From Candidatus Omnitrophota bacterium (lineage in GTDB: Bacteria > Omnitrophota > Gorgyraeia > Duberdicusellales > 4484-171), in the NCBI GenBank assembly GCA_003154195.1, contig PMCS01000029.1, positions 88,142 through 125,928 on the forward strand: a stretch of DNA of 37,787 nt, written 5' to 3'. A program made the position numbers and the translations under genes. Below the pieces are notes generated by a model. The model had not been told where the DNA came from, did not search any database, and saw only the letters and a list, made by a program, of their open reading frames with translations. Of this stretch, positions 29,644 to 37,787 are shown piece after piece (position 1 is the first letter of the stretch; each line of letters begins with the position of its first letter).

Positions 29644-32600
29644 ATGTTTAAATTATTTACCAAAAACAAACTAGAATTATTAATTAAGACCCTGAGAATT
29701 GGTTTAGCATTTTTATTTTTTGCCCACAGCTTTGAGTCAAGGGTATTAGGGGAATCCTCCGCCCAGCCGCTTGCTTCTATTTTTGCTTCCAATAATAAAC
29801 CCGCCGCTGTTTTTTGCGCCCAAGCGCCTCTCCTGCGAGGTTTGCGTTTTGATTTTAATAATTCTTTGAAAGTAAACTTTATTCTCGATGAAGGGAATAA
29901 AGGCTACGGCGAAAACCGGTTAAAAGAAGAATCGCAAAAACTAATCAGATACTTTTTGGCTTCTTTGGCGATTCCCGAAGATGAATTATGGGTTAATCTT
30001 TCGCCTTACGAAGGAAATAGAATTATGCCCGGAGAATTAAGCCAAACCGATATGGGAAAAACGATGCTCGTCCAAGACTATCTCTTGAAGCAGCTTTCCA
30101 GTTTGCTGACCTATCCTGATTCGCCGCTGGGCAGTAAATTTTGGGAAAAAGTCCATAAGCGCGCCCAGGAGCTTTTCGGTACCACCGGGATTTCCATAAA
30201 TACTTTTAATAAAATTTGGATTGTGCCGGATGAAGCAACGGTCTATGAATCGGCGGGCAAAGTGTTCATCGGCAATGCTCGGCTCAAAGTTATGCTGGAA
30301 GATGATTATGTGGCTATGCGTAACCAGGCGAATCCCGAAAACAAATTACGGACAAAACCGGGATCCGGAATAAATAAAAATTCGCGGGATTTGGAGAGAA
30401 CCCGCGGCCGGGAAACAACAAATAGTTTTACCTCCCATATTATGAAAGAAGTGATTTTACCGGCAATCGAACAGGAGATAAACCATGGCGAGCAATTCGC
30501 GCCATTAAGGCAGATGTACTATTCGTTTATCCTCGCTGCCTGGTTGAAAAGGTACCTTCGGGATTATCGGACGAACACGACCAACGGTGTATTAAAAAGC
30601 TATACCGGTAAAAAGAAAATAAAAGGCATAGATACAGTCAGCCCTTCAATTAAAGAGAAAATCTACAAGCAGTATGTCGATGCCTACAAGAAAGGTGCTT
30701 ATGATTATATCAAGAAAGAATACGAATCGGTATCCGGTAAACCGGTGCGCCGGCGATATTTCAGCGGCGGCATTGCCTGGAAAGCCAACCTTATTTCCTC
30801 CCCGGCAAACATGTTGACAAAAGAAATGGCGGGAAGTTCACCGATGAGAGAAATAGGGATAATCTTTTCTGTTATCGGCCGACAGCCCGCGAGCAGGGTA
30901 TTATTGGTTGATAACCGGAAAGAAAGTATTTTGTCTTTACCGGCGTTGCCTAAAAAAAGTTCTTCTCCCACGGAATCATTAGAAAAATTCAATAGTGTTT
31001 TTAATAATGCGCCGGATATATGGTTCTCTGAAATGGAATTGCACAATGATGATGGTTTTGTACCCAATGATTTGTTAAATAATATCTATGACCGGTTTGA
31101 TAAGGCGCCGCAGTATCTTTTAGATATCGTGCGTCATGAAAGTGATACCGGGGCGCGGTTCAAAAAAGCTTTATATTATTTAACGCGTTCCCGCAGCTGG
31201 TTTGCGTACCGCGACTTGAGAAACATGTACCGGATTATGACGGATGAACAAAGAAAATGTATAAGGATAGCTTTATGGAAATTGTCGATGGCGTTGGGAT
31301 ATACGATTATTGCCGACAGGCATATACGGCGGTCTACAAAAGAAGAACGCTTGTTTATTTCCGATGAAGTTATCAAAGAAACCATAAGGCAATGGCTGCT
31401 GGATAAACAAAGTATATATATTCGCGATATGGGGGTATCGAACGGCGCTACCACGGCTGGTTTACCGCAGGCGCTTTCCGGTTTGGGCAAAAAAGTTATG
31501 GTTACCGGTACCGATAAGCATTTATATCTTCTCTTTGTCAGGGACGGCGACAATGAGGGGTTTTTTACGTCAGGCGGCGAACCGGTACAATTATTTATAA
31601 ATGGTTCGTATTTTGGCGGCGGGATTGATTATCCGCTTGAATCGGCAAAAAATGCCACGGAAGGCTTTAATCGGTTGCAACAAATGCAACGAGATGGTAA
31701 AAGCGAACGCGTAAGCTTGATTGACGTGCGTGCTGAGGAAGCGGCGGCGCAGTCGGACGGCGCTCTTATCTTCGCTGAAGAAAATATTTTCGATCCTCGG
31801 CAGGATATTGCTAAAGCAGATATTATCCGAGTTGCCAATGTTTTATATGAAAAAGACGGCCGGGAAGGATATTTTTCGCGCGAAGAGATACAAACGGCGC
31901 TGCGCGTGTTATGGGATCGCGTTAAAAATGGGGCTTTCCTGGTAATTGAGCACGATTTTGCTGATGAACAAGGGTTTACCCGATCCTGGGGTTTATGGCA
32001 CAAAGACGCTTCGACAGGAATCTGGCGGCGCATGAAATTAGTCGATATGCCGGATCAATTGTCTACCGCAAAAGAAGTGTGGCCTGATATCGGGGATATT
32101 AAGATTGTTTCCTCCCCCGCTGCCTCAAGCGGCACTCCGGAAATAAAGCCTTCAATAGATACAATTGAATTATCTACGGCGCCGGAAGAAACGCTGTTGG
32201 AGATTATTAGATTCGCGTTTACTTTTGAGCCGAAAGGTATAGGCAGCCAGCAATATTACGAGTTCGGTGAACCGCAATTTGCAATATTGAGGGGTACCAG
32301 CGCGGCGGAGATTATTGATAAAAGAGGCGCTAACTCGCCAAAAGTGCGAGAGATATTATTTTCCGCCATCAAACAAACAAAAGCCGAGCATGTGCGGATA
32401 GCGTGCATCAACGCGGCAGTTAAACGCTGGCCCGATTCCGAAGAGTTACAGGATTCACTAGCCGACCTTTTATCGCATGATCCCAACGAATATGTGCGTT
32501 CAGCTGCCGCGAGAGGCCTGGCGTACATTGCCGATATTTTAAAGAAACTTCATTCCCAAAAAGCAATCGACGCAATCAAGGTAGGGGCAAGTTTGACCGA

Positions 32601-32931
32601 AACACACATAGACAGTTTTTATATCGCGCCGCCTTGCAGGGCGGCATTGAAATCCATTTCAAGCCCCACCACGCCTAATCTTTCTGTTACATCTATGGCA
32701 AAGAATGGCGGTATTGATTTTAATCCTGTAACTTTAAAATTAGAAACGCAAAGATTGAGCCAGCCACAGAGAAATGTAAATAATGCCTTTTCCAATGAAA
32801 GGGAAGGATATACCGGTGAAGACATTGATCCGGTATTACCCGCGGCAGATGATATCGCCGGATTAATTTTTCGATTCTCATTCGTACGTAAAATTCCTTC
32901 CCCCGAAAGTTTAGTAGAAATGATAAAATAA
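29644..32931 (+). CDS. Large exported multidomain protein: conserved N-terminal domain, methyltransferase-like fold, HEAT repeats, GGIDF tail
   Basis: The protein has 1,095 residues. A signal anchor (about 12-30, TLRIGLAFLFFAHSF) is followed by a large N-terminal domain (about 45-390) with NLSPYEGNRIMPGELSQTDMG, KVHKRAQELFG and KVWIVPDEA-like strings. I recognise these as recurrent in Omnitrophota exported proteins but cannot assign a function. About 590-790 looks like a Rossmann methyltransferase: RDMGVSNGATT (about 594-604) as motif I, VTGTDKHLYL as motif II, SLIDVRAEEA, and ADIIRVANVLYEKDGREGYFSREEIQTALRVLW resembling CheR-type motif IV/V. About 880-980 has HEAT-like helices (SPKVREILFSAI, VRIACINAAVKRW, VRSAAARGLAYI). 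The tail carries AKNGGIDFNPVTLKLE. It is the only plus-strand gene here and has no clear Shine-Dalgarno. Confidence 0.8.
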   Translation: MFKLFTKNKLELLIKTLRIGLAFLFFAHSFESRVLGESSAQPLASIFASNNKPAAVFCAQAPLLRGLRFDFNNSLKVNFILDEGNKGYGENRLKEESQKLIRYFLASLAIPEDELWVNLSPYEGNRIMPGELSQTDMGKTMLVQDYLLKQLSSLLTYPDSPLGSKFWEKVHKRAQELFGTTGISINTFNKIWIVPDEATVYESAGKVFIGNARLKVMLEDDYVAMRNQANPENKLRTKPGSGINKNSRDLERTRGRETTNSFTSHIMKEVILPAIEQEINHGEQFAPLRQMYYSFILAAWLKRYLRDYRTNTTNGVLKSYTGKKKIKGIDTVSPSIKEKIYKQYVDAYKKGAYDYIKKEYESVSGKPVRRRYFSGGIAWKANLISSPANMLTKEMAGSSPMREIGIIFSVIGRQPASRVLLVDNRKESILSLPALPKKSSSPTESLEKFNSVFNNAPDIWFSEMELHNDDGFVPNDLLNNIYDRFDKAPQYLLDIVRHESDTGARFKKALYYLTRSRSWFAYRDLRNMYRIMTDEQRKCIRIALWKLSMALGYTIIADRHIRRSTKEERLFISDEVIKETIRQWLLDKQSIYIRDMGVSNGATTAGLPQALSGLGKKVMVTGTDKHLYLLFVRDGDNEGFFTSGGEPVQLFINGSYFGGGIDYPLESAKNATEGFNRLQQMQRDGKSERVSLIDVRAEEAAAQSDGALIFAEENIFDPRQDIAKADIIRVANVLYEKDGREGYFSREEIQTALRVLWDRVKNGAFLVIEHDFADEQGFTRSWGLWHKDASTGIWRRMKLVDMPDQLSTAKEVWPDIGDIKIVSSPAASSGTPEIKPSIDTIELSTAPEETLLEIIRFAFTFEPKGIGSQQYYEFGEPQFAILRGTSAAEIIDKRGANSPKVREILFSAIKQTKAEHVRIACINAAVKRWPDSEELQDSLADLLSHDPNEYVRSAAARGLAYIADILKKLHSQKAIDAIKVGASLTETHIDSFYIAPPCRAALKSISSPTTPNLSVTSMAKNGGIDFNPVTLKLETQRLSQPQRNVNNAFSNEREGYTGEDIDPVLPAADDIAGLIFRFSFVRKIPSPESLVEMIK

Positions 32932-33169
32932 TAGGTATCTTGGGGTATTTTTGAAGAAAATCGGCTGATTGGGGGTGGGAATTGGGAGAACAACCAAACT
33001 TTTCCCGCAAAAGCGCGGAGTTCGCAAAGGAATTCAATATAAACATGTAGGCCATGTAACAATGTAGAGAATTTCCAAAAAATATTTTCTACATGTTCTA
33101 AATGCTCTACATGTAAAGATTAATTCGGAAATAAAACTCTGGTATCCGATGCCGAATCTTTCCGCCGGA
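32932..33169. other. Convergent spacer without genes
   Basis: This is the spacer between two converging stop codons. It contains a word AAAGCGCGGAGTTCGCAAAGG near 33010-33030 of the widespread intergenic type. It also contains inverted CTACATG/CATGTAG words at about 33043-33110. No convincing terminator hairpin with a U-run was seen. Confidence 0.4.
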
Positions 33170-34339
33170 TCATGATTTGCGTTTAAGCGAATCGGTCATG
33201 TCCCGCCAACCGAGAAGCTCTCCCTCGGACCAAGCGCTGTTTTCCTGGCCGGCATAAATCACATAAGCTTTTCTCGCGCTTTTACCAGCCAATTTTTTCC
33301 AGTAGGAAATACCGGAAAAATAGTCCCTTGCCGCAGTAGTGCCGGATTTTATTTCAATGGGAATAAGCGCGTTATCCGTCTCGACAATGCAATCCACTTC
33401 AGCCCCTGCTTTATCGCGCCAGAAATACAGATTGGAAGGCAGGCCCCGATGCAGCCGGTATTTAACAAACTCCGAAATAACCATGGATTCAAAAATACCA
33501 CCTCGCAGATAATGCGTTTGCAACGCCTTTTTATTTTCTATCCGCAACAAAAAACAGGCAAGGCCGGTATCATAAAAATAAAGCTTGGGTGCCTTGATAA
33601 GCCGTTTATTAAAATTCTTATGGTGCGGCTGAAGCAAAAAAATAATATATGTCGCCTCAAGCACGGAAAGCCAGGCTTTGGCGGTATTATGAGTTATACC
33701 GCAATCATTGGCTAACGAAGATAGATTAACGATTTGGCCGATACGCGCCGCGCACATCTGCGTAAATTTCCGGAATGCCGCTAAGTTACCGATATCCTTC
33801 ATGTCGCGCACGTCGCGCTCGACATAAGTATTAAAATACGACGGGTACCAATCGAGCGGTTTGATTTTTTTATCGTAGATACGCGGATAAAATCCCTGAT
33901 ACATTGCTTCTTCAACACCACGGACGGCATAACGCGTAGCGCTTAACTCTTCGATACTGAAGGGCAAAAGCGTCAAAAGCGCCACCCTGCCGGCCAGGGT
34001 TTGGGAAAGATTTTTTTGCAGCATGATATTGCGCGAACCGGTAAGAATAAAGCGCCCCGGTTTGTTTACGCGGTCAACCAACACCTGGATATGTGAAAAA
34101 ATTTCGGGAGCGCGCTGGGCTTCATCGATAATAAGGCCTTTTTTGCGGATAAGAAACAGCTTTGGGTCGTCTAAAACGCGGGCAAGTTCGACCGGGTCTT
34201 CCAAAGATGCATAATCATAATTTGAAAAAACGGCGCGCGCCAACGTAGTTTTCCCGGACTGACGAGGGCCGGTAATGGCAACCACGGGGAATTTAGACGC
34301 CAGATATTTTGCTTTCGCGGACAATGTCCTGGTAATCAC
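33170..34339 (-). CDS. AAA-family ATPase with DUF4143 C-terminal domain
   Basis: The protein has 389 residues. FPVVAITGPRQSGKTTLARAVF holds the Walker A site (24-32). LIIDEAQRAPEIFSHIQVLVD is Walker B, GRFILTGSRNIMLQ is sensor 1, and AGRVALLTLLPFSIEEL is the conserved segment of this family. The C-terminal half (NVERDVRD-like TYVERDVRDMKDIGNLAAFRKFTQMCAARIGQIVNLSSLANDCGIT; FESMVISEFVKYR; FWRDKAGAEVDCIVE; IEIKSG) is the DUF4143 domain, with a nuclease-like D...E.K arrangement. These are sporadic accessory genes of unknown function. The start is GTG, and a promoter inside an inverted repeat would place transcription start at the codon itself. Confidence 0.92.
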   Translation of the reverse strand: MITRTLSAKAKYLASKFPVVAITGPRQSGKTTLARAVFSNYDYASLEDPVELARVLDDPKLFLIRKKGLIIDEAQRAPEIFSHIQVLVDRVNKPGRFILTGSRNIMLQKNLSQTLAGRVALLTLLPFSIEELSATRYAVRGVEEAMYQGFYPRIYDKKIKPLDWYPSYFNTYVERDVRDMKDIGNLAAFRKFTQMCAARIGQIVNLSSLANDCGITHNTAKAWLSVLEATYIIFLLQPHHKNFNKRLIKAPKLYFYDTGLACFLLRIENKKALQTHYLRGGIFESMVISEFVKYRLHRGLPSNLYFWRDKAGAEVDCIVETDNALIPIEIKSGTTAARDYFSGISYWKKLAGKSARKAYVIYAGQENSAWSEGELLGWRDMTDSLKRKS

Positions 34340-34345
34340 GGTCTA

Positions 34346-34396
34346 ATTATGCCACTTTTGGACAAATTGTCAATATGATTTACAATTTGTCCAAAA
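34346..34396 (-). promoter_or_regulatory. Promoter within a perfect 15-bp inverted repeat; probable autoregulated, leaderless start
   Basis: -35 TTGACA (34373-34368), 16-bp spacer, -10 CATAAT (34351-34346). Arms TTTTGGACAAATTGT (34356-34370) and its exact reverse complement (34382-34396) flank and cover the -35 and spacer. With the start six or seven bases after the -10, transcription begins at or next to the GTG at 34339. Confidence 0.75.
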
Positions 34397-34499
34397 TCTA
34401 TAACCAATTGTTATTATAGTTTCCCTTCTTGTCTTGGTGCTTTCGTGGCAAAATTGGTTTTATGTTTTCATTCGCGTAATTCGTCCCTAAAGAGAGGCT

Positions 34500-34617
34500 A
34501 CGATTCGCGCTGTAATCTAGTGAGCCTGGCGAACGGGTGGTTAAAAATCTTTTTGCTTTTTCCACTCTCCCTTTTCCATTTTCCAGTTTTTCTCTGCGCT
34601 CTATGTGGCAAAAGTAT
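34500..34617. repeat. Second copy of the 23950-24090 repeat, downstream of carB
   Basis: TGTAATCTAGTGAGCCTGG, CGAACGGGTGGTTAAAAAT and TTTTTGCTTTTTC match the first copy with a few substitutions and one short deletion. The stretch ends in CTCTGCGCTCTATGTGG. A related word, GGTGCTTTCGTGGCAAAATTGG, is at 34436-34458. Confidence 0.6.
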
Positions 34618-37600
34618 TTATTTTTTAATGAGTTTGTGATATTCCTGGATGCTTTTGACTTGCATCTCTTCCAGATGCATATCTTCGATGGCCTGGACGC
34701 TGGCAATCGCGCCGGCGATGGTGGTAATCACGGGGATATTATAAAGAGTGGCGGTGGAGCGGATAATAATCTCGTCCTTGCGGGGAAGCCTGCCGCTGGG
34801 GGTATTGATAATCAAATGCATATCCTTATTTTTCAAATAATCCAGGACATTGGGCCGGCCTTCGTTGACTTTGGGCAGAATCTTCGTTTCCACGCCTTTC
34901 TCCTGCAAAACCTTAGCCGTGCCGTCGGTAGCGAAAATATTAAACCCTAATTTTTTTAAGTCTTTAGCAATCGAAGCGATCTTGGCTTTGTCGCGGTCTT
35001 TTACCGAAATAAAGACGTTGCCGGTTTTGGGTAAAAACTGGTAGGCGGCAATCTGGCTTTTCAGGTAAGCGCTGCCGAAATCCTTATCGATACCCATCAC
35101 CTCGCCGGTAGAACGCATTTCCGGCCCCAGCATAATATCCACGCCCAGGAACCGGTTAAAAGGAAATACTGATTCCTTAACGCAGCGGTAAGGCGGGATG
35201 ACTTCTTTAGTAAAACCGATCTCATCCAGGGTTTTTCCCATCATGGCTTTGGCCGCCAGTTTCGCCAGCGGTACGCCGATCGCCTTGGAAATAAAAGGGA
35301 TGGTGCGCGACGCCCGGGCGTTTACCTCTAAGATGTAGACCTGCGAACTCTTAACCGCCGCCTGCACGTTCATCAACCCCACTACTTTCAGTTCTTTAGC
35401 CATCAGCAGGGACGACTCGCGTATCTTGCTTAAAACTTCTTTGGAAAGGCTGAATGACGGCAGGCACATCGCGCTGTCGCCGGAATGGATCCCCGCTTCT
35501 TCGATATGCTCTAAAATGCCGCCGATGACAAAATTTTTACCGTCGCCCAGGACATCGATATCGACCTCGATGGCGTCTTCCAAAAACCGGTCGATTAAAA
35601 TCGTCTGGTTCATCGAATAAAACAGGGCTTCGTTGATAAACCGCTCGAAGGTATCGCCGTCATAGACGATTTCCATAGCCCGGCCGCCCAGAACATAGCT
35701 GGGCCGTACCAATACCGGATAACCAATTTTTTCCACAATTGCTTTGGCTTCTTCCAGATTATGGGCGATTCCACTTTCGGCCTGCTTCAAACCATATTGA
35801 TGTAAAAACGAACGGAACCGGTCGCGGTCTTCGGTGATATCGATGCTTTCCGCACAGGTGCCCAGGACATTGATCCCCTCTTTTTCCAAACCCAACGCCA
35901 GATTAAGCGGGGTCTGACCCCCGAACTGTAAAATCACGCCGTAAGGTTTTTCTTTACGCACGATGGCCATCACATCTTCCAGAGTAATCGGTTCAAAATA
36001 AAGCTTATCCGAAGTATCGTAGTCGGTAGAAACGGTTTCGGGGTTGCAATTGACCATAATCACTTCGATGTTTTCTTCTTTCAGGGAAAACGCCGCGTGC
36101 ACGCAGCAGTAATCGAATTCGATCCCCTGGCCGATGCGGTTGGGCCCGCCGCCTAAAATCATCACTTTCTTTTTATTCGATACTCTCGCCTCGCATTCCT
36201 TTTCGTAAGTCGAATAATAATAAGGCGTAAAGGCAGAAAATTCCGCGGCGCAAGTATCGACTAATTTGTAGACCGCTTCGATGCCGTTTTTATACCGGAG
36301 TTCGCGGATCGTTTTTTCCTCCGTATTAAACGCCAGCGCCAGGTATTTATCGGAAAAACCAAATTCTTTGGCCCGGCGCAATAAGGCGGGCGTTGGAGTC
36401 ACCTCTTTTTTCCCTTTAACCAGAAAATCTTTTTCGAAATCGACGATTTCCTTGATATTACAGAGGAACCATCGGTCGATTTTGCTTAAATCATATATTT
36501 CATCGATCGTCACGCCTAAGCGAAATGCGTCGGCGATCGCGAACAGGCGTTTATCGTTGGGGATGCTCAGCTTACTTTTAATCTTATCGAGCGCATCGCC
36601 GTTTTCACCGGTTGCCATGAGCGAATTAAACCCGGATTTATTTATTTCCAGCGCCCGTATCCCCTTCATCAGCGCTTCTTTAAAGGTCCGGCCGATCGCC
36701 ATGACCTCACCGACGGATTTCATCGAAGTAGTAAGGGTAGGGTCGGCCTGGGGAAATTTTTCGAACGTAAACCGCGGGATTTTTACGACGCAATAATCGA
36801 TTGCCGGCTCGAAAGAAGCCGGAGTCTCGCGGGTGATATCATTAGGAATCTCATCGAGTGTATAACCCACGGCTAATTTAGCCGCAATTTTAGCGATGGG
36901 AAAACCGGTGGCCTTGGAAGCGAGAGCGCTGGAACGCGACACCCGCGGGTTCATTTCGATAATCACCTGGCGGCCGGTTTCCGGGCAAACCGCGAATTGG
37001 ATGTTGCTGCCGCCGGTCTCTACGCCGATCGCCCGAATCGCCTTAATCGAATCGGAACGCATTTTCTGGTATTCGATATCGGTAAGGGTCTGGGCCGGGG
37101 CGACGGTAATGGAATCGCCGGTATGAATACCCATAGGGTCGAAATTTTCTATGGAACAGATAATGACGACGTTATCTTTTTTATCGCGCATCACCTCAAG
37201 CTCGAATTCTTTCCATCCGCCGAGGTATTCTTCGATCAAGACTTCGTTAATCAGGCTTAAATCGATGCCCCGTTTTACGATTTCTTCGAACTCCTCGATG
37301 TTATAGGCAATGCCGCCGCCGCTGCCGCCCAGGGTAAACGCGGGACGAATCACGCAGGGCAAACCCACCAGCTCAATAACGCCCTTGGCTTCACTTAAAG
37401 TGGTTACGGTTTTAGACCGCGGTAAGTCGATACCGGCGTGCTTCATCGTCTCTTTAAACAATTCCCGGTCTTCGGCTTTGGCAATCGCTTCTTCGTTGGC
37501 GCCGATAAGTTCCACGTTATATTTTTTAAAGATGCCTTTTTTAGCCGCCTCGAACGCGAGATTTAACGCAGTTTGGCCGCCCAGCGTGGGAAGGCACGCC

Positions 37601-37787
37601 TGCGGTTTTTCTTTGATGATTATTTTTTCTAAAATTTCCACGTTGATCGGCTCGATATAGGTGGCTTCGGCGAATTCCGGGTCGGTCATAATCGTAGCGG
37701 GATTAGAATTGAGCAGAACGACCTTATACCCCTCTTCGCGCAGAGCCTTGCACGCCTGCGCTCCGGAATAATCGAACTCGCAGGCCT
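34618..37787 (-). CDS. carB: Carbamoyl-phosphate synthase large subunit, 5' end outside window
   Basis: The enzyme makes carbamoyl phosphate for pyrimidine and arginine synthesis. The frame continues upstream of the first internal ATG (37689) to the window edge as [33 protein letters not shown]. About 1,056 residues are therefore present and only some 20-25 are missing. Two ATP-grasp halves are intact: the N-terminal one with [61 protein letters not shown]; the second with [29 protein letters not shown]-like [29 protein letters not shown] and [15 protein letters not shown]. The C-terminal MGS-like regulatory domain ([21 protein letters not shown] ... [16 protein letters not shown]) is complete. 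Confidence 0.98.
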   Translation of the reverse strand, partial: ACEFDYSGAQACKALREEGYKVVLLNSNPATIMTDPEFAEATYIEPINVEILEKIIIKEKPQACLPTLGGQTALNLAFEAAKKGIFKKYNVELIGANEEAIAKAEDRELFKETMKHAGIDLPRSKTVTTLSEAKGVIELVGLPCVIRPAFTLGGSGGGIAYNIEEFEEIVKRGIDLSLINEVLIEEYLGGWKEFELEVMRDKKDNVVIICSIENFDPMGIHTGDSITVAPAQTLTDIEYQKMRSDSIKAIRAIGVETGGSNIQFAVCPETGRQVIIEMNPRVSRSSALASKATGFPIAKIAAKLAVGYTLDEIPNDITRETPASFEPAIDYCVVKIPRFTFEKFPQADPTLTTSMKSVGEVMAIGRTFKEALMKGIRALEINKSGFNSLMATGENGDALDKIKSKLSIPNDKRLFAIADAFRLGVTIDEIYDLSKIDRWFLCNIKEIVDFEKDFLVKGKKEVTPTPALLRRAKEFGFSDKYLALAFNTEEKTIRELRYKNGIEAVYKLVDTCAAEFSAFTPYYYSTYEKECEARVSNKKKVMILGGGPNRIGQGIEFDYCCVHAAFSLKEENIEVIMVNCNPETVSTDYDTSDKLYFEPITLEDVMAIVRKEKPYGVILQFGGQTPLNLALGLEKEGINVLGTCAESIDITEDRDRFRSFLHQYGLKQAESGIAHNLEEAKAIVEKIGYPVLVRPSYVLGGRAMEIVYDGDTFERFINEALFYSMNQTILIDRFLEDAIEVDIDVLGDGKNFVIGGILEHIEEAGIHSGDSAMCLPSFSLSKEVLSKIRESSLLMAKELKVVGLMNVQAAVKSSQVYILEVNARASRTIPFISKAIGVPLAKLAAKAMMGKTLDEIGFTKEVIPPYRCVKESVFPFNRFLGVDIMLGPEMRSTGEVMGIDKDFGSAYLKSQIAAYQFLPKTGNVFISVKDRDKAKIASIAKDLKKLGFNIFATDGTAKVLQEKGVETKILPKVNEGRPNVLDYLKNKDMHLIINTPSGRLPRKDEIIIRSTATLYNIPVITTIAGAIASVQAIEDMHLEEMQVKSIQEYHKLIKK

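Noticed and set aside
1-37787. CRISPR array or prophage
   Set aside because: No regularly spaced identical repeats with unique spacers, no cas genes and no phage structural or integrase genes are visible. The repeats present are dispersed palindromes.

Overview
The window looks like a piece of a Candidatus Omnitrophota (Omnitrophica) or closely allied bacterial genome. The evidence is indirect. The gene set is that of a Gram-negative cell with an outer membrane (TonB-dependent receptor, two-partner secretion pair). Base composition is moderate. A 1,095-residue exported multidomain protein has a C-terminal Gly-Gly-Ile-Asp-Phe tail of a kind I associate with that phylum. The spacers are crowded with small palindromic repeats. 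No ribosomal RNA or marker gene fixes the taxonomy, so this assignment is an inference. Nearly all genes lie on the minus strand; the large exported protein at 29644-32931 is the only convincing plus-strand gene.

Layout, read in transcription order (high to low coordinates) where relevant. 34618-37787 is carB, cut by the window edge. 33170-34339 is a DUF4143-type ATPase whose promoter sits inside a perfect inverted repeat and may give a leaderless mRNA. 29072-32931 holds an AbrB-type regulator, a dCTP deaminase/dUTPase-like gene and the divergent large exported protein. 25489-28368 holds a VIT-like membrane protein, a zinc-ribbon membrane protein, DNA polymerase IV and a DUF2007-like membrane protein. 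22748-25250 holds a radical SAM/helix-hairpin-helix protein and pabB. 18451-22579 is a two-partner secretion pair. 13594-18346 holds an MgtE_N/CBS sensor gene, an atypical NRAMP-family transporter, a TauE-like half transporter, a small membrane protein and a membrane HExxH protein.

6805-13563 is a coherent cobalamin uptake and salvage operon: a strong promoter, two tandem cobalamin riboswitches with an intrinsic terminator after the first, btuB, an ATP-pyrophosphatase-family gene, btuF, btuC, btuD and cobO. It continues closely into pyrD, a DUF3592 gene, pyrF and an exported Pcm. 1-3710 holds small envelope proteins and two tRNA-Val(UAC) copies, one of them split by an 87-bp insertion in its T-loop.

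The most interesting signal is not a protein. At least nine small interspersed elements share a head (consensus ATGARACTT) and a closing GT-AGTY-GAATT. The stem between these ends changes from copy to copy with compensatory changes on both arms. The head always points at the boundary of a gene or terminator. It abuts start codons of three genes, overlaps the stop codons of two others and in one of those supplies the last codons. A second motif, TTAACCGGAAAAATGC, recurs seven times, mostly at gene ends. A third hairpin module follows three copies of the first element. Together these suggest a family of structured mobile palindromes that shape gene borders in this genome.
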